Below are positions 11,948 through 22,920 of a DNA stretch of 64,000 nt, in pieces (position 1 is the first letter of the stretch; every line of letters starts with the position of its first letter). Origin of the DNA: Bugula neritina (taxonomy: Eukaryota; Bryozoa; Gymnolaemata; Cheilostomatida; Bugulidae); assembly GCA_964035545.1 (NCBI GenBank), contig OZ037770.1, positions 960,001 through 1,024,000 on the forward strand, written 5' to 3'. The translations under genes and the position numbers were made by a program. The notes below the pieces were generated by a model. It saw only the letters and a program-made list of their open reading frames with translations, did not search any database and was not told where the DNA came from.

Positions 11948-12997
11948 GGTCCCCCTCTCGTATTGCAAAGCATTTAGTTGCTGATCACTGAGATTAACCA
12001 CTCAGTTATACTTGGCTTAGGTAGCTATTACTGCCGAGCTATTGTATCAGGGGCTTACACAAGCTTGAGGACAAGCTATTTTTAACTAAAGGTAGAGTTT
12101 AGAGTCTATAATAGGCCTAATTAATAATTGAACATATCAAATACAGTACTGGTCCCACGACACATAAATTAAAGCAATACACTCAAACAAGCGCTATAGA
12201 AATACAATTAAAAATTTTAGTGGTTGACCTAGAGTCCCGGTATCTAATACCAAACAATATATATTAAGTACTGTCAATTTTGAATTCCAAGACTCAACTC
12301 CCTTTTTATAAGCTTCAATATTACTTGTTGCTGTGTTATTAACACTACTTTTGCTGTTACAGAAATCAGTATCTTTAAACAATTAATTATAAATCATCAC
12401 AAACTCGTCAAGGGAACAATCGCACCCCACGGAGACTGGTGAGTGCTAACCCCAACCCACAACGTAACCAGTCAGGGTAAGTTTATAAACACAATATAGA
12501 ACTACCCCAAGGCTAACACACGTCCAATATCTAGATAGGAGGTACCGTTAATTTAAAAATTAAGTTCAAGTATAATAACTATAATAATTTACAACCTTAG
12601 ATATATAAGCTAAGTTATAAAACCTAAACTGAATTATCCAGTTAGAAATAAGTATTGAGAAACTTTGATAGCCGCTGCAACCATATACCTAACATTCAAA
12701 TTGTAATAATTAATTTCATAAAAAGTAAAAACAGGAGATTTATCTTATATTTAATCTAATTTAAGAATAATTGCCTAATTAAGCAAGGAAACAAGAACCG
12801 ACATAATTAATCTAATTTCCACATTCACAAGGTAGTTACAAACTACCAAAAAGATAGTCATAGTGGTGTTATTTACATCCTTCTACTGGAACAGAAGGCT
12901 CACTCTGTTCCAACTTATTATTAAACTAAGTACACCTGCCATAATAATTTATAAAAATACAAAATAAGCCAATAATAAACAAACACACACACATTGT

Positions 12998-15619
12998 ATG
13001 AGTAGTAACAGGCGAGTGACACGGAGCGTAACTAGACAAATGGCTACCTCAGGAGAAGCAACCTCATCTGCCCCTACCACATTGAGCCCCCCTTCCGACA
13101 CTACCACACAACCTCCCATAACCACCTCAACTTCTACTACACTACCTGACGATACTGACACTCCACTAACCGCGACAACCACTATAACCAGCTCGACCGC
13201 GACATCGAGCGATACAGGCACAAGACCCAGAAACACAAATTACACACCCACCTCGAAGGAAGAGATAGTGAAGTTTTGGAACTCACTATCTCCAGAGCTA
13301 CGACGTGACTGTATCAACAGCAACACTTCAACAGGTCCTACACCCAGCCTTACAATGACAAACTATGGCTTGTCAACCCAAGCTCATATGACCCCAACAC
13401 TACAAGCTTATTCAACCCAAACACGACCTCCACGCGGCATACCCTCTACCAACATACCAACCGCCAATCCATTCCAAACGCAGATCATAGCAAGTGTGGC
13501 ACCCAACTTGGATAGCCTGCCATCCTTCTCCGGTGACTCTACTGAGTCCTGGGAGAATTTTATAGAGAGATGGGAAGTTCTAATGGCTCCCCATCGATAT
13601 GACAACGAACAACTAGCCCTCGCCATACCTGCCAAGCTCACTGGCTCAGCTTGGCAAACGTACCGAAAGGTAGTGAAACAGGCGCCCGGCTGTGCCACCA
13701 GCTACACTGCACTTAAACCCAAACTGGCTACGATGTTCCAGAGAAGCAACCCACTGCTAGGGAAGAGCCTCTGGAAACTGTCACAGGGGAGGAAAACTGT
13801 TGGAGAATTCTTCACAGAAGTAGTCTCTCAAGGCCAGTCGGCATTCCTGGATATGCCGGAGGAATATAGAGACAAAGTGTTGACGAACGTATTTATTGCA
13901 GGGCTGAACGAAGCCCATCAGAGGGATATCCTTCTGAAGGGTGAACTCACCCTGCAACAGACCTTGGAGGAAGCAAAGAAGCTTGAAGCGGTAGATGGAG
14001 CACTCAAGACTCAAAAAATAAATTTCATAGAGTCAGAAATAGTCGCGGAAATTAATTACACCCGGAGCCAAGCAGAACTCATAGCTCCTCTGCAAAAGCA
14101 AATAGACGGTCTGGCTGAGCTTATAAAAGCTCAGTCAATAAGATCCAAGGAGCAAGAGGAGAAAAATTACAGGAGCAATAACTACCAGCCCAACCGATAC
14201 CGTGGTAGAGGACGCGGTGGTAACCGAGGCAACAGAAGAGGTGGTTACAACCAACCACAGCGCTACTATAACCAAGGCACCCACAACCAACACCAAGCCC
14301 CTTTTAACCAACAAAGAGGGTCATACAACCACCAATCTTCACACAGGCACAATAACAATCGCACAGGTCAGAACTACGACAATGGGCGTGGACAAAATCC
14401 TTGGCCCTGCAAGTCTTGCGGGAACCGGCATTATGGGAGCAAATGCTCTAATGTAAACGTCGTCAGCGACCTCGGTCCTGATGAGTTTGCATTCCAGTTC
14501 CTAAATCAAGATCCAGGCCAGGAACACGTCAACGCCGTAGAACTGACTCCCAAAGCAAAAGGACCGAAGGCCAAAAGTAGAAGAGGTGGCAGAAAACTCT
14601 CAGTCATGGATGCGGTACAACTAGCAATGCTATGCTTGCTAAGCTGTTTCCTTGGCTGTGGAGCGACCCCGGTAGAAGCAAAAAACCCCATGGTATGCGG
14701 CTCACACCATACTGACCAACCCCACTTGTTCAGACTGAACACTAGCTACACCTGCCCCGGACATGACAAGACTGACCCCACGCGACAGCCCCAACAGACA
14801 AAAATCATGGTATACAAACCCAACACAATAGAATGGGAGTCACCAGCATACCAATGCAAGAAGTTCAAATCTGTGGTCACCACGTTAAGGTCTCTCTTCA
14901 CCGACGTGAAAATCCGCAATGCTCACATAGAGAACCGGCCTATCACGCGGGGAGAGTGCATCGACATGGTTGCCTCAAAACACTGTGACGCGGGTGAGCT
15001 TAAGGGCGGAGATGGTGTCTTCACTACGCGCAACAAGGTTGAAGCAGTGTACAAGCACTGCTGCAAGAAGCAATTCTTCTCGAAGAATCAGTGCAGCATA
15101 GTTAGAGCGACCGTGTACAAAAGGCATGAGGATAAGGAATTCGAGTCCACTGCAGGCGACGTTCGTCATTGCAAATATGACGAAGGAAGCTGCAAATTGG
15201 ACGACGGTTCCATCCTCATATGGGAACCACGGAAGCAGACCCACTGCAGACATACGGAGTGGTACATGAAGGAAGGCACCTTCTTCGACAACCACTTCGT
15301 TAGTAGTGACCACTCGATGGCCTTGACGTTCGCCCGATATGGAATCAACTCGACGAAGGACTGCCACGACAAGAACACGTCGATGTCGGACCAAGGGCTG
15401 ATGTTGAGGTTCATGACGCCACTCCACAGTGTTACCATTCGTAACAACGTCACAGCCACATATCAGATTGTAGGCCAATATGCGTCTACAATAAACGCAA
15501 TAGCGCAAGCTCTAGCGTTAGAACAAATCACCACCGCACAAAAACTATTCTGGACTTCATACTACTATTCGTGTCACAACACTGCCCAAACCACAACAGC
15601 AAAATATATAAACTATTAA
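12998..15619 (+). CDS. Gag fused in frame to an envelope-like region
   Basis: One frame of 873 codons. Residues 1-110 are Thr/Ser-rich and disordered. Residues about 165-350 form a retrotransposon gag/capsid-like domain (PSFSGDSTESWENFIERW start, LPEEYRD-type helices). Residues 390-470 are Arg/Gly/Asn/Gln-rich, followed by a variant zinc knuckle CKSCGNRHYGSKC at about 471-483 (C-x2-C-x3-H-x4-C, one residue shorter than usual). A short basic linker leads into a hydrophobic segment VQLAMLCLLSCFLGCGA (about 540-556) that looks like a signal peptide with its own ATG just before it. About 310 cysteine-rich residues follow, with NTS, NST and NVT glycosylation sequons. That layout is of an envelope ectodomain, but no membrane anchor follows: the frame stops after a tail antisense to a membrane-anchor frame on the other strand. 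The envelope family is not identified. The gag part is well supported; the envelope reading is likely. Confidence 0.75.
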   Translation: MSSNRRVTRSVTRQMATSGEATSSAPTTLSPPSDTTTQPPITTSTSTTLPDDTDTPLTATTTITSSTATSSDTGTRPRNTNYTPTSKEEIVKFWNSLSPELRRDCINSNTSTGPTPSLTMTNYGLSTQAHMTPTLQAYSTQTRPPRGIPSTNIPTANPFQTQIIASVAPNLDSLPSFSGDSTESWENFIERWEVLMAPHRYDNEQLALAIPAKLTGSAWQTYRKVVKQAPGCATSYTALKPKLATMFQRSNPLLGKSLWKLSQGRKTVGEFFTEVVSQGQSAFLDMPEEYRDKVLTNVFIAGLNEAHQRDILLKGELTLQQTLEEAKKLEAVDGALKTQKINFIESEIVAEINYTRSQAELIAPLQKQIDGLAELIKAQSIRSKEQEEKNYRSNNYQPNRYRGRGRGGNRGNRRGGYNQPQRYYNQGTHNQHQAPFNQQRGSYNHQSSHRHNNNRTGQNYDNGRGQNPWPCKSCGNRHYGSKCSNVNVVSDLGPDEFAFQFLNQDPGQEHVNAVELTPKAKGPKAKSRRGGRKLSVMDAVQLAMLCLLSCFLGCGATPVEAKNPMVCGSHHTDQPHLFRLNTSYTCPGHDKTDPTRQPQQTKIMVYKPNTIEWESPAYQCKKFKSVVTTLRSLFTDVKIRNAHIENRPITRGECIDMVASKHCDAGELKGGDGVFTTRNKVEAVYKHCCKKQFFSKNQCSIVRATVYKRHEDKEFESTAGDVRHCKYDEGSCKLDDGSILIWEPRKQTHCRHTEWYMKEGTFFDNHFVSSDHSMALTFARYGINSTKDCHDKNTSMSDQGLMLRFMTPLHSVTIRNNVTATYQIVGQYASTINAIAQALALEQITTAQKLFWTSYYYSCHNTAQTTTAKYINY

Positions 15620-15671
15620 GGCTAGGGCCAAGGCCCCTAATACTATTCCGGCCACTAGGCCAGTGTATCCT
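15553..15671 (-). CDS. Antisense membrane-anchor exon, putative
   Basis: On the minus strand a strong acceptor (TTCTATTCTCTTTTAG) precedes about 38 codons rich in Leu, Val, Ala and Gly (GLVAGIVLGALALALIVY), then a CCC cluster, a basic residue and a stop. This is what a single membrane anchor with a short cytoplasmic tail looks like. It overlaps the end of the forward gag-env frame. Either it is an exon of an antisense gene, or it is an envelope anchor that has been inverted. No upstream exon is proven. Confidence 0.4.
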
Positions 15672-15879
15672 AAAAGAGAATAGAAAACAAACACATGATT
15701 ATGTGAGCTAAATGGTAGTTAGATTTACTATTAACATATTATTAACTGGTATATAGATATACAATGACAAAAACATATTTACATATAATATATACATATA
15801 AGTAGTGAATGAAAATGAAGTAAATGAAAAAAAAAAAAATATATATATATATATGTATATTATAGGGACGTTAGTAATG

Positions 15880-16080
15880 TTAGCTTTGTGGGGTGGTTCT
15901 ATATTCTATGTATCTACGGGCGCCATAGCGACAAGCAAACATGCTGAGCACTGCCATTAGCAACAGCGTGCCTAGCCCTATAATACTTATTATGAGGACC
16001 CCATCTTGGTCCTCCTGAGCTGAGAACAACTCAGTTAAATTGAGTTCAGTAACGTTAGACCCTGTAGCATAAAGTGGCAT
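15880..16080 (-). CDS. Antisense small membrane protein ORF
   Basis: A 66-codon frame from an ATG. About 26 extracellular-type residues carry two sequons (NVT, NLT). A hydrophobic span follows (GVLIISIIGLGTLLLMAVL), then a positively charged tail (CRYGARRYIEYR). It has the topology of an envelope transmembrane stub or a small single-pass protein. It lies inside the LTR element, antisense to gag-env, 210 bp from the second antisense anchor exon. Confidence 0.45.
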   Translation of the reverse strand: MPLYATGSNVTELNLTELFSAQEDQDGVLIISIIGLGTLLLMAVLSMFACRYGARRYIEYRTTPQS

Positions 16081-16089
16081 ATGAACTAG

Positions 16090-17706
16090 GCATGCTCACT
16101 CAGAAAGGCAATTAAATTGATATGGCTATGATGACCGACCCTACACTGCTACTGCTTGAGCTAGACGATAAGTCCAATTACTAACCCCACAGGACGGGTA
16201 GATCGGTTGTAGTTCCTTGTAATCCTACAGCCGTACTGTGAAGCGTGGAGGTACTACTAAAGCACTCCAAAACCCTCCCTCTCCAACAGTTGCAGTGCAT
16301 CAGGCAGATCTGAAGGGCAAGGATCCATTCAAGTCATTATAAGCGATAGCCTGGTGAATGCATATATCAACCCCCCCCCCTAGTTAGATAATAACATATA
16401 ACAGTCTGCTGATACTAACGAATCTACCCCAAGGCTTACTAACCCCTTCAGGAATAAATAGAATAACGAATGGCAGGAGCCATTCCCTTTTCTTTTCATT
16501 GGGTGAGCAGCTTAACAGCTAGCAGTGGATACCAGTGGTCCACTAGATCAATTATATATAACCATAAACAAAACACTGAGACCGAAATACCCACAATTAG
16601 TACTCCTACTAGTTGAAGTTTTTTTTTATTTTTTATTATTATTTACTTATTTCAACACTAACCAGATAGAGATGGATCTATGCGTGTATAAGTAACTACA
16701 AAAACGGCTAGACAATGCATTAGCAACACGTTTACTAATTGACAACACCCATCATTAAGTCCAATGACTATTATTACCAAGTACAACTTTACTCTTATCA
16801 TTAAAATTTTATAATGCCAATACTACTCAACTACTGACCAGACATATTGACATGGTATCTATAAGTATTGACACCACAACTAGTAGCAGCACTATAACTG
16901 TTGTAAGTGGGTAATTCGGTCAGCAAACACACACTTTAGTCTTACTCTAAACTAATACCTATAGTCAAACGACACTGGACTGACAGTTTATCACTTTATT
17001 GAATTTATCACCTTTGAATGATATCTCAAAAAATCGAACGAGAAAATTACACTTAATTTGGGTTACATCGTCACATCTAGACTAAGAACTTTAAATTACT
17101 GAAGTTAATTCGATAGGTTTGAAGTAAAACTTAAAAAACTTGAAGTTGATTACAACGAAATACTACGCCTACTACTACTAGTACTACCACCGAAGCTACG
17201 TACATATTCACATCACAGATATACTAACTGAATCCACACAATGATAAAAACGTAGAATTAATTAGTATTATCCAACTTACCGTACTGGAAGACATACTGA
17301 TATCGAAAACTGAGGTTTATGGAAATATTGAGTTAAAGTTGTGTCAACAGAGTAGCGTGGCTTGTACGTAGAATTATAGTAGAGGATCGCGCCAACTTAC
17401 TGGTAATCACACAATGACACAACCCCGCATTCTAGCCACTCGAACTTTATTAATAATAATTATATCCGCCGCAACAACTATTAGGAGCAATTTAACATTC
17501 ATACCATTTCCTCATCCTAGTTAGTAATAGTCCTAGTAAGTAATAAGTAGAACGCTCTGATTAATACCAACTTACTCAGACGAATCACTTACTGACTCAC
17601 CTACACACCCCAATTTCGTAAGTAGAACCTTATCATAATTTCGAACTACATTGTAAGTACTACAGACACATACCAGGAGCTATGCTTTCTTTTTCGTCGG
17701 GAGAAA
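16090..17706. other. Non-coding 3' interior of the gag-env element
   Basis: About 1.6 kb of AT-rich sequence with no usable frame, ending in the purine tract GGGAGAAA before the 3' LTR. It may be remains of a former pol or env region, but nothing is recognisable. Confidence 0.5.
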
Positions 17707-18345
17707 TGTTGTAGTGGAATTATGGACTTTAGGTTTATTCATTTCCCACTGAGTCATTCTACATTCTCATTTCCTAACGCCCAGCTAAACCCCACATTGA
17801 TATTAACTTTTCATTGTTATACGGATTAGAGAGAACTAATGCCATCACAATAGCCCATCTGTTTCCTACTGTCTGTAACATGTACTAATTTCGTTACAAT
17901 TATAATTACATTTTCGCTTTGAAGTCAGTTCCTATACGTCAAACACCCTGATCCTGCAGCTTCTTGGCTCTATCCTTATATGGAAATGCAGCCACCCTTG
18001 TAAACGCAGTAGCCTATCCTGAAGCAGCTGACGTGGACCAACCGGCAGGAAACCTAAGTATTACAGCCACCCTTGTAATACTTCAACCTATCCTGAAGCA
18101 GCTGACGTGGAGCTAACCGGCAAGAAGTATCTTGTTACACCCAACAGCTATCTGAAGTCACTCCTCTGTAAGACCCAGCTTCAGGTAGACGTACCAGGAA
18201 CGAGAGGAGTCACCAACAATCTACAAGGTAATTACCATAAAGTATATGCATATAATACTGTTATAGTAAATCACTAAGGCTTAGCCATATTAGTAACAGC
18301 TGTACAGTAAGTTGTAGCGGGATACCACAAGTTCCCGTTATAACA
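17707..18345 (+). repeat. 3' LTR of the gag-env element
   Basis: The same 639-bp sequence as the 5' LTR, followed by the second copy of the GTAC target duplication. Confidence 0.92.
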
Positions 18346-19110
18346 GTACTAGTCAGTTACTCAGTGTTGATAGAATTTATAAATTTTAGTTAATAAGTTG
18401 AAACTTTAATGATAATAAAATTTTAATAATAATATTATTGCAAATAAAAATATTGATATTCATATTATATTTATGTTATTACTAATAGTAATATTTTATT
18501 ATTAATAATAAATTTAATATAATTATTAGGGACTTGGCAAATCAAAGTACTACACTGAGTAAACTCACGCTGAGTTTAAGCGATTGTGTAGGTTTAACTG
18601 TAACATTAACAATGTGAATTATTTATTGAATAACTGTCACTGTAGGTGTATTATTACTATTAGTATTTTACTTGACTTACTTGAAGATCAAGATGCAATC
18701 ACGTTAGACCACTAAATTAGTGTAAGCGACGTGCCTCGTTTGGTGAACAGAAATATTAAATGTGGTTATAGATTTTAATTTATAATTATTGGCCACTAGA
18801 TTTTGCACAACTTTGGTTTTCAATAAGTCGTTAAAGCTGCATAATCATTTAACATAATAACATGTTATTGCTATTACTATTAGCCTTATAGTAAATGTAT
18901 CACAAATATAAGTGGTAAGGCTACTACTAATAGTAATAGTAATATATGTATTTAGTTAAATTGCTATTGCTATCGATACTACCATTAATATTAGTATCAG
19001 TATCCTAAATATACTTATACCATGTTTTTAAACAATTCTTTTAGTTTTTCGTGGCATTGATATTTAGAGATATTTTAGATATTGTATTTTCTGTTATTAT
19101 CTACGTTTAG
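18346..19110. other. AT-rich interval with TAATAG-type runs
   Basis: No coding frame. It contains many scattered runs built from ACTAAT/TAATAG (for example near 18890-18945), the same signature that fills 60.4-63.0 kb. Confidence 0.5.
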
Positions 19111-19290
19111 GAAAGTTGTCTCACCTCTCTCCCAGACTCCAGAAATGACTTATGATCAGAATATACTCAGAGTGACTCATACTGAAGGGTTTGGAGTTGA
19201 GTTTTCAGCTTTGGATGCCTTGAAGTTGGTGAATGCAGAAAAAAACTTGATGAAAGTTGCTGTGTCTGAGGCATGGAGGTCCAGCAGGTA
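19111..19290 (+). pseudogene. TIP41/TIPRL-like exon, isolated
   Basis: An exon-like stretch between an acceptor (CTACGTTTAG) and a donor (CAG/GTAGAA). Its roughly 60 residues match the start of the TIP41 domain: a PEM..DQNILRV entry, then H..GFG.EF.A.DAL..VN, then LMKVAVSEAWRSSR. TIP41/TIPRL proteins bind PP2A-type phosphatases and regulate TOR signalling. The next TIPRL exon, which should encode the PFDWTYTTDY block, is not found before the MGST3 exons begin at 20242. The piece is therefore probably a gene fragment, or an exon whose partners lie outside the window. Confidence 0.6.
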
Positions 19291-19514
19291 GAAACTATGT
19301 TGTATTGTCTTACTAATAGTAATTAGAGAGTTTAGTTTAATAGTGATATTAGTATACCTAAACCATATTGTGTTAGTGTTGGTATTAGTAACACTTTTAT
19401 CAAATTTATAGAACAATGGTGTTTGTGCTTGTAAACACAGTCATGTATGTTGGAGTAAAGCTACAGTGTTCCACCATTATGTCATCCAGTACACAGTGTT
19501 AGTTCTGTTGTATA

Positions 19515-20148
19515 CACTATAGAGTATAGTGTAATACTGTATAGAATATAGTGTAATACTGTATAGAGTATAGTGTAATACTGTATAGAGTATAATGTAA
19601 TACTGTATAGAGTATAGTGTAATACTGTATAGAGTATAGTGTAATACTGTATAGAGTAGAGTGTAATACTGTATAGAGTATAGTGTAATACTGTATAGAG
19701 TATAGTGTAATACTGTATATAGTATAATGTAATACTGTATAGAGTATAGTGTAATACTGTATAGAGTATAGTGTAATACTGTATAGAGTGTAGCGTAATA
19801 CTGTATAGAGTATAGCGTTATACTGTATAGAGTATTGCGTAATACTGTATAGAGTATAATGTAATACTGTATAGAGTATAGTGTAATACTATATAGAGTA
19901 GAGTGTAATACTGTATAGAGTATAGTGTAATACTGTATAGAGTATAGTGTAATACTGTATAGAGTATAGTGTAATACTGTATAGAGTAGAGTGTAATACT
20001 GTATAGAGTAGAGTGTAATACTGTATAGAGTGTAGTGTAATACTGTATACAGTATAGTGTAATACTGTATAGAGTATAGTGTAATACTGTATATAGTATA
20101 GTGTAATACTGTATATAGTATATTGGAATACTGTATAGAGTATAGCTT
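19515..20148. repeat. 22-bp tandem satellite
   Basis: About 28 head-to-tail copies of a 22-bp unit (TACTGTATAGAGTATAGTGTAA) with scattered single-base variants. It lies directly upstream of the first recognised MGST3-like exon. Confidence 0.95.
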
Positions 20149-20241
20149 TTAGTACTCTTGTACTGTCATATATTTATATTTTTGAAGTTCTAAACATGAG
20201 TAAAATATTTATGTTTGTTTATTTTAATATTTATATTTTAG

Positions 20242-21790
20242 CCTCCCGCACTTTATTCTACGAAGAGTGACATGTTCAACTGTATCCAAAGAGTTCATCA
20301 AAATACGTGAGTTCTGCTCATATCTAGTCATGTGACTATATCTGATCATGTGGCTATATCTGGTCATGTGACTATATCTTGTCATGTGATTGTATCTGGT
20401 CATGTGACTATATCTGGTCATGTGACTATATCTAGTCATGTGACTATATCTGATCATGTGACTATATCTGGTCATGTGATGATGGTATCTGCTACTTGCA
20501 TCTATTAACTCAGTCGATGAAGTTTTCTTCCTGAATATTTAACTTCTTTTTTTCCTGTAGGTTGGAAGATTATCCCCAGTTTCTGGCTCTCATTTTCCTT
20601 GGAGGACTGAAACATCCTGTGAGTTTTCTTCTCTTACAATTTTAGGAAAAAACTAAGATTTTTCTGATTACTGTTTATCGAATTAACCAACAGATAATAT
20701 AATCTGAGTGATACTTTACAGATGTCACTCGTCTGCCAGTCATTTAGTCAGAAATTGAACATATTATTTCTATTACTTTGTTATATTCAGGTCGTCAGTT
20801 TATTCGTTGTTAGGGCTAATTGAACATATTGCCATTTGCTACTTTCATGTTTTCAATCCATTTGTTGTGAGAGAAAAATGATTCTATATTTTACTTTAAA
20901 TTCAACAATTTATTGTAATCCCACAAGTGTTGATGATTGTGAAATGTACAAAGTCAATACACCATCTCATTCTGCTGGTAGTTACTAAATGAAAATTTCC
21001 GTTATTTGACACAAATTATGATAAAACTACCTGCATTTTATTTTTTGCTAGTTGAATCTTTTTTCTTAAATAAATGGTGAATTTTAAGATGTTTTGCAAG
21101 CAATTTACTTTTCCTGTCTTTTTCGGATGAAACTAGATTCTAACTGATCAGACCGACTCAGTTTGACCTTTGACCTGTTCCCATGTATCACTGACTGTAG
21201 TCAGACTGAGATCTGGTCACTGAGTTATCTCCCCCGTTATTATACTCTCACAATACTCTGTCTTCTCTCATCACCAGATACTCTCTATTGTAGTCTGTTT
21301 CTGCTGGTGCTGGTCTGGTGATGATTCTGGGCAGAGTTTTCTACGCACTGGGATACTATACTGGTGGTAAGATAACTCCCAATGTATCTAGGAATTCTCT
21401 GGTAATACTAATATAGGGTGTAGTGTATAGTCTAGTCATGATATCAACTCACTCCTATCATCTTCTGTGTCCCTATCTGTAACTCTAGTATAGTGTTTAT
21501 TTATATACAGTTATCTCCACCTGTATAGGTTATACAACTACTTTCAGAGTATGTAGTAAGTAATGATATATTTGTTTAGTGATTATCTCCTCTGATAATG
21601 TCACATATTTTAACCCTCACTCTGCAGGGCTGACTGGTTCAGCTGCAGCTGGTAAATGAAATATAAACCACTCTGTGTGTCTGTAGATCCGTCTTATAAG
21701 AGAAGAAGAGGTGGGTTCATGATTCTCGGTAAACTCGTACTGTTTGGGTGCGTCATCTCCGCCGCCCTCTCTCTCCTTGGCTATATCTAA
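20242..21790 (+). CDS. MGST3: Microsomal glutathione S-transferase 3-like, 3' exons
   Basis: Four in-phase exons: 20242-20306, 20561-20618, 21294-21366 and 21687-21790, giving about 99 residues and a stop. They carry the MAPEG-family block FNCIQRVHQN.LEDYPQF, then FLGGLKHP, then AGLVMILGRVFYALGYYTG, then DPSYKRRRGG and a final hydrophobic helix. MGST3 is an integral ER membrane enzyme with glutathione transferase/peroxidase and leukotriene C4 synthase-like activity. The first exon, encoding the N-terminal membrane helix and the KARKKY-type loop, was not found; it may lie upstream of the LTR element or be lost. A 24-nt sequence at 21628-21651 has both splice signals and would insert eight residues in frame before DPS. 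Two broken copies of the last exon lie at 45.5 and 47.2 kb. Confidence 0.8.
20317..20478. repeat. 18-bp tandem repeat in an MGST3 intron
   Basis: About nine copies of an 18-bp unit (CATGTGACTATATCTGGT) with a few substitutions, just after the 20242-20306 exon. Read on the minus strand it gives an artefactual MTRYSH-repeat frame. Confidence 0.9.
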
Positions 21791-22862
21791 ACACTGGAAC
21801 TTATGCTATGTCAGGGTAGACTGATTTTTTAGTTCATGGGAACTAAAAGTTCTTTAGAAGTTTTCTATGAGTATTCCATGTTTTCTATAATTTAATTCAT
21901 CATTGAGAATATAACTCCAAATTAGATTCTATATAATTGATTTCACCACATCTTAGTATTTGCTGTAGTTTTTAGACAAATAATTTTTTATGTTCTCTTC
22001 TATTTTATATGTTGATTGAATATGTTGATTTGATTACTTGTAATATATTCCATTTCATGGTGTTATATTCACTACTACTCTATTATTAATAAAAACAGTT
22101 GCTCTCTATTCTAAATAAAAGTGAATAAAATTTGATTCAAGAAAGTTGTTTCCATGGTAACTGAAACACTACACTTATGTAGTATTAAGATTATATTATA
22201 TGTATTAGCTAAATGCTGGTTTAGGGTTGTATTATGTTCTAATATCTTTATTTATGATGAATTTTGCTCACATGTACTGAATTGATTTGTGATTTGGACC
22301 TTTAAGCCAGCCTGGTGATTGGACTGTGTGTTGCAGTTGCTAAAAGTAGCATGTGCTGAAAGTTGGCTATAATTAAAGTACAAGTTTCAGAATACTGTAC
22401 ATAACTCATAGTAAAGCCAAGTTGTTTGAGTATGCAACCCTGAACCATGGTAGGTAGATGGAAGCTAATATATGTACTATAATATTCTAATGCACTGCAT
22501 ATGTTGAGTGTGTCGGGGATTCTTTAACAATAACAACACAGTTTTCCATGTCCTACAAACCAGTTATATTATATCTTTTTTATAAAATTACAACAGCTAT
22601 ATTAATCATATAATCTTGAGTGACATAATATGTTTATAGACAGGAAATGTCACATAATGGTAGCAATGAACAGGGCATATCTGTGAAGTACTGCCCCTTT
22701 TAATAGAGTAGCTGGTTACCATAGCAACTATTCAATGTAAATAGTGCGTGGAGAAATGTTATTATTTGACTATCAACAGATAATGTAAAACTCAGCCAAT
22801 CAGGGGAATGTACCACTGTCTAATATAATTTATATAAAATTCTGTAAGTTCAAGTACAAAAA
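21791..22862. other. 3' flank of the MGST3-like gene
   Basis: No further exon seen. Possible AATAAA polyadenylation signals occur near 22091 and 22116. The sequence from about 21500 to 21990, including the last exon, is repeated at 45.3-45.8 kb. Confidence 0.5.
21995..22170. repeat. Locally duplicated ~180-bp repeat, first copy
   Basis: Shares the blocks GATTACTTGTAA, GTGTTATATTCAC, GCTCTCTATTCTAAATAAAA and TTGTTTCCATGGTAACTGAA, in the same order and orientation, with 23085-23275. Confidence 0.7.
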
Positions 22863-22920
22863 GCACGCTTCTAAACACACTTGTGTAACTGCGGTTACAC
22901 AAGTGTGTTTAGAAGCATGC
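22863..22920. repeat. Near-perfect hairpin with 27-bp arms
   Basis: The arms (22863-22889 and 22894-22920) are inverted copies with one mismatch around the loop TGCG. They contain CTTCTAAACACACTTGTGTA and its complement. It could be a tiny fold-back element or a structured RNA; nothing shows it is transcribed. Confidence 0.9.

Larger units (their letters stand above)
11289..18345 (+). mobile_element. Young LTR retrotransposon without pol (gag-env element)
   Basis: The element is 7057 bp with 639-bp LTRs at 11289-11927 and 17707-18345. Both LTRs start TGTTGTAG and end TATAACA. The four bases GTAC precede the left LTR and follow the right one, giving a 4-bp target duplication. I found no difference between the two LTRs by eye, so the insertion is recent. 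A primer-binding candidate (11930) and a purine tract GGGAGAAA (17699-17706) are in the expected places. The only long forward ORF joins gag to an envelope-like region. No protease, reverse transcriptase, RNase H or integrase is present, so it must have been moved by enzymes supplied in trans. A poly-C run lies at about 16371-16380. Confidence 0.92.

Noticed and set aside
14975-15508. 177-codon minus-strand frame under the envelope-like region
   Set aside because: No recognisable features and complementary to the better-supported forward frame. Only the anchor-like frames from 15553 on were kept.
20224-20475. Minus-strand frame of MTRYSH repeats
   Set aside because: It is a translation of the 18-bp tandem repeat in an intron.
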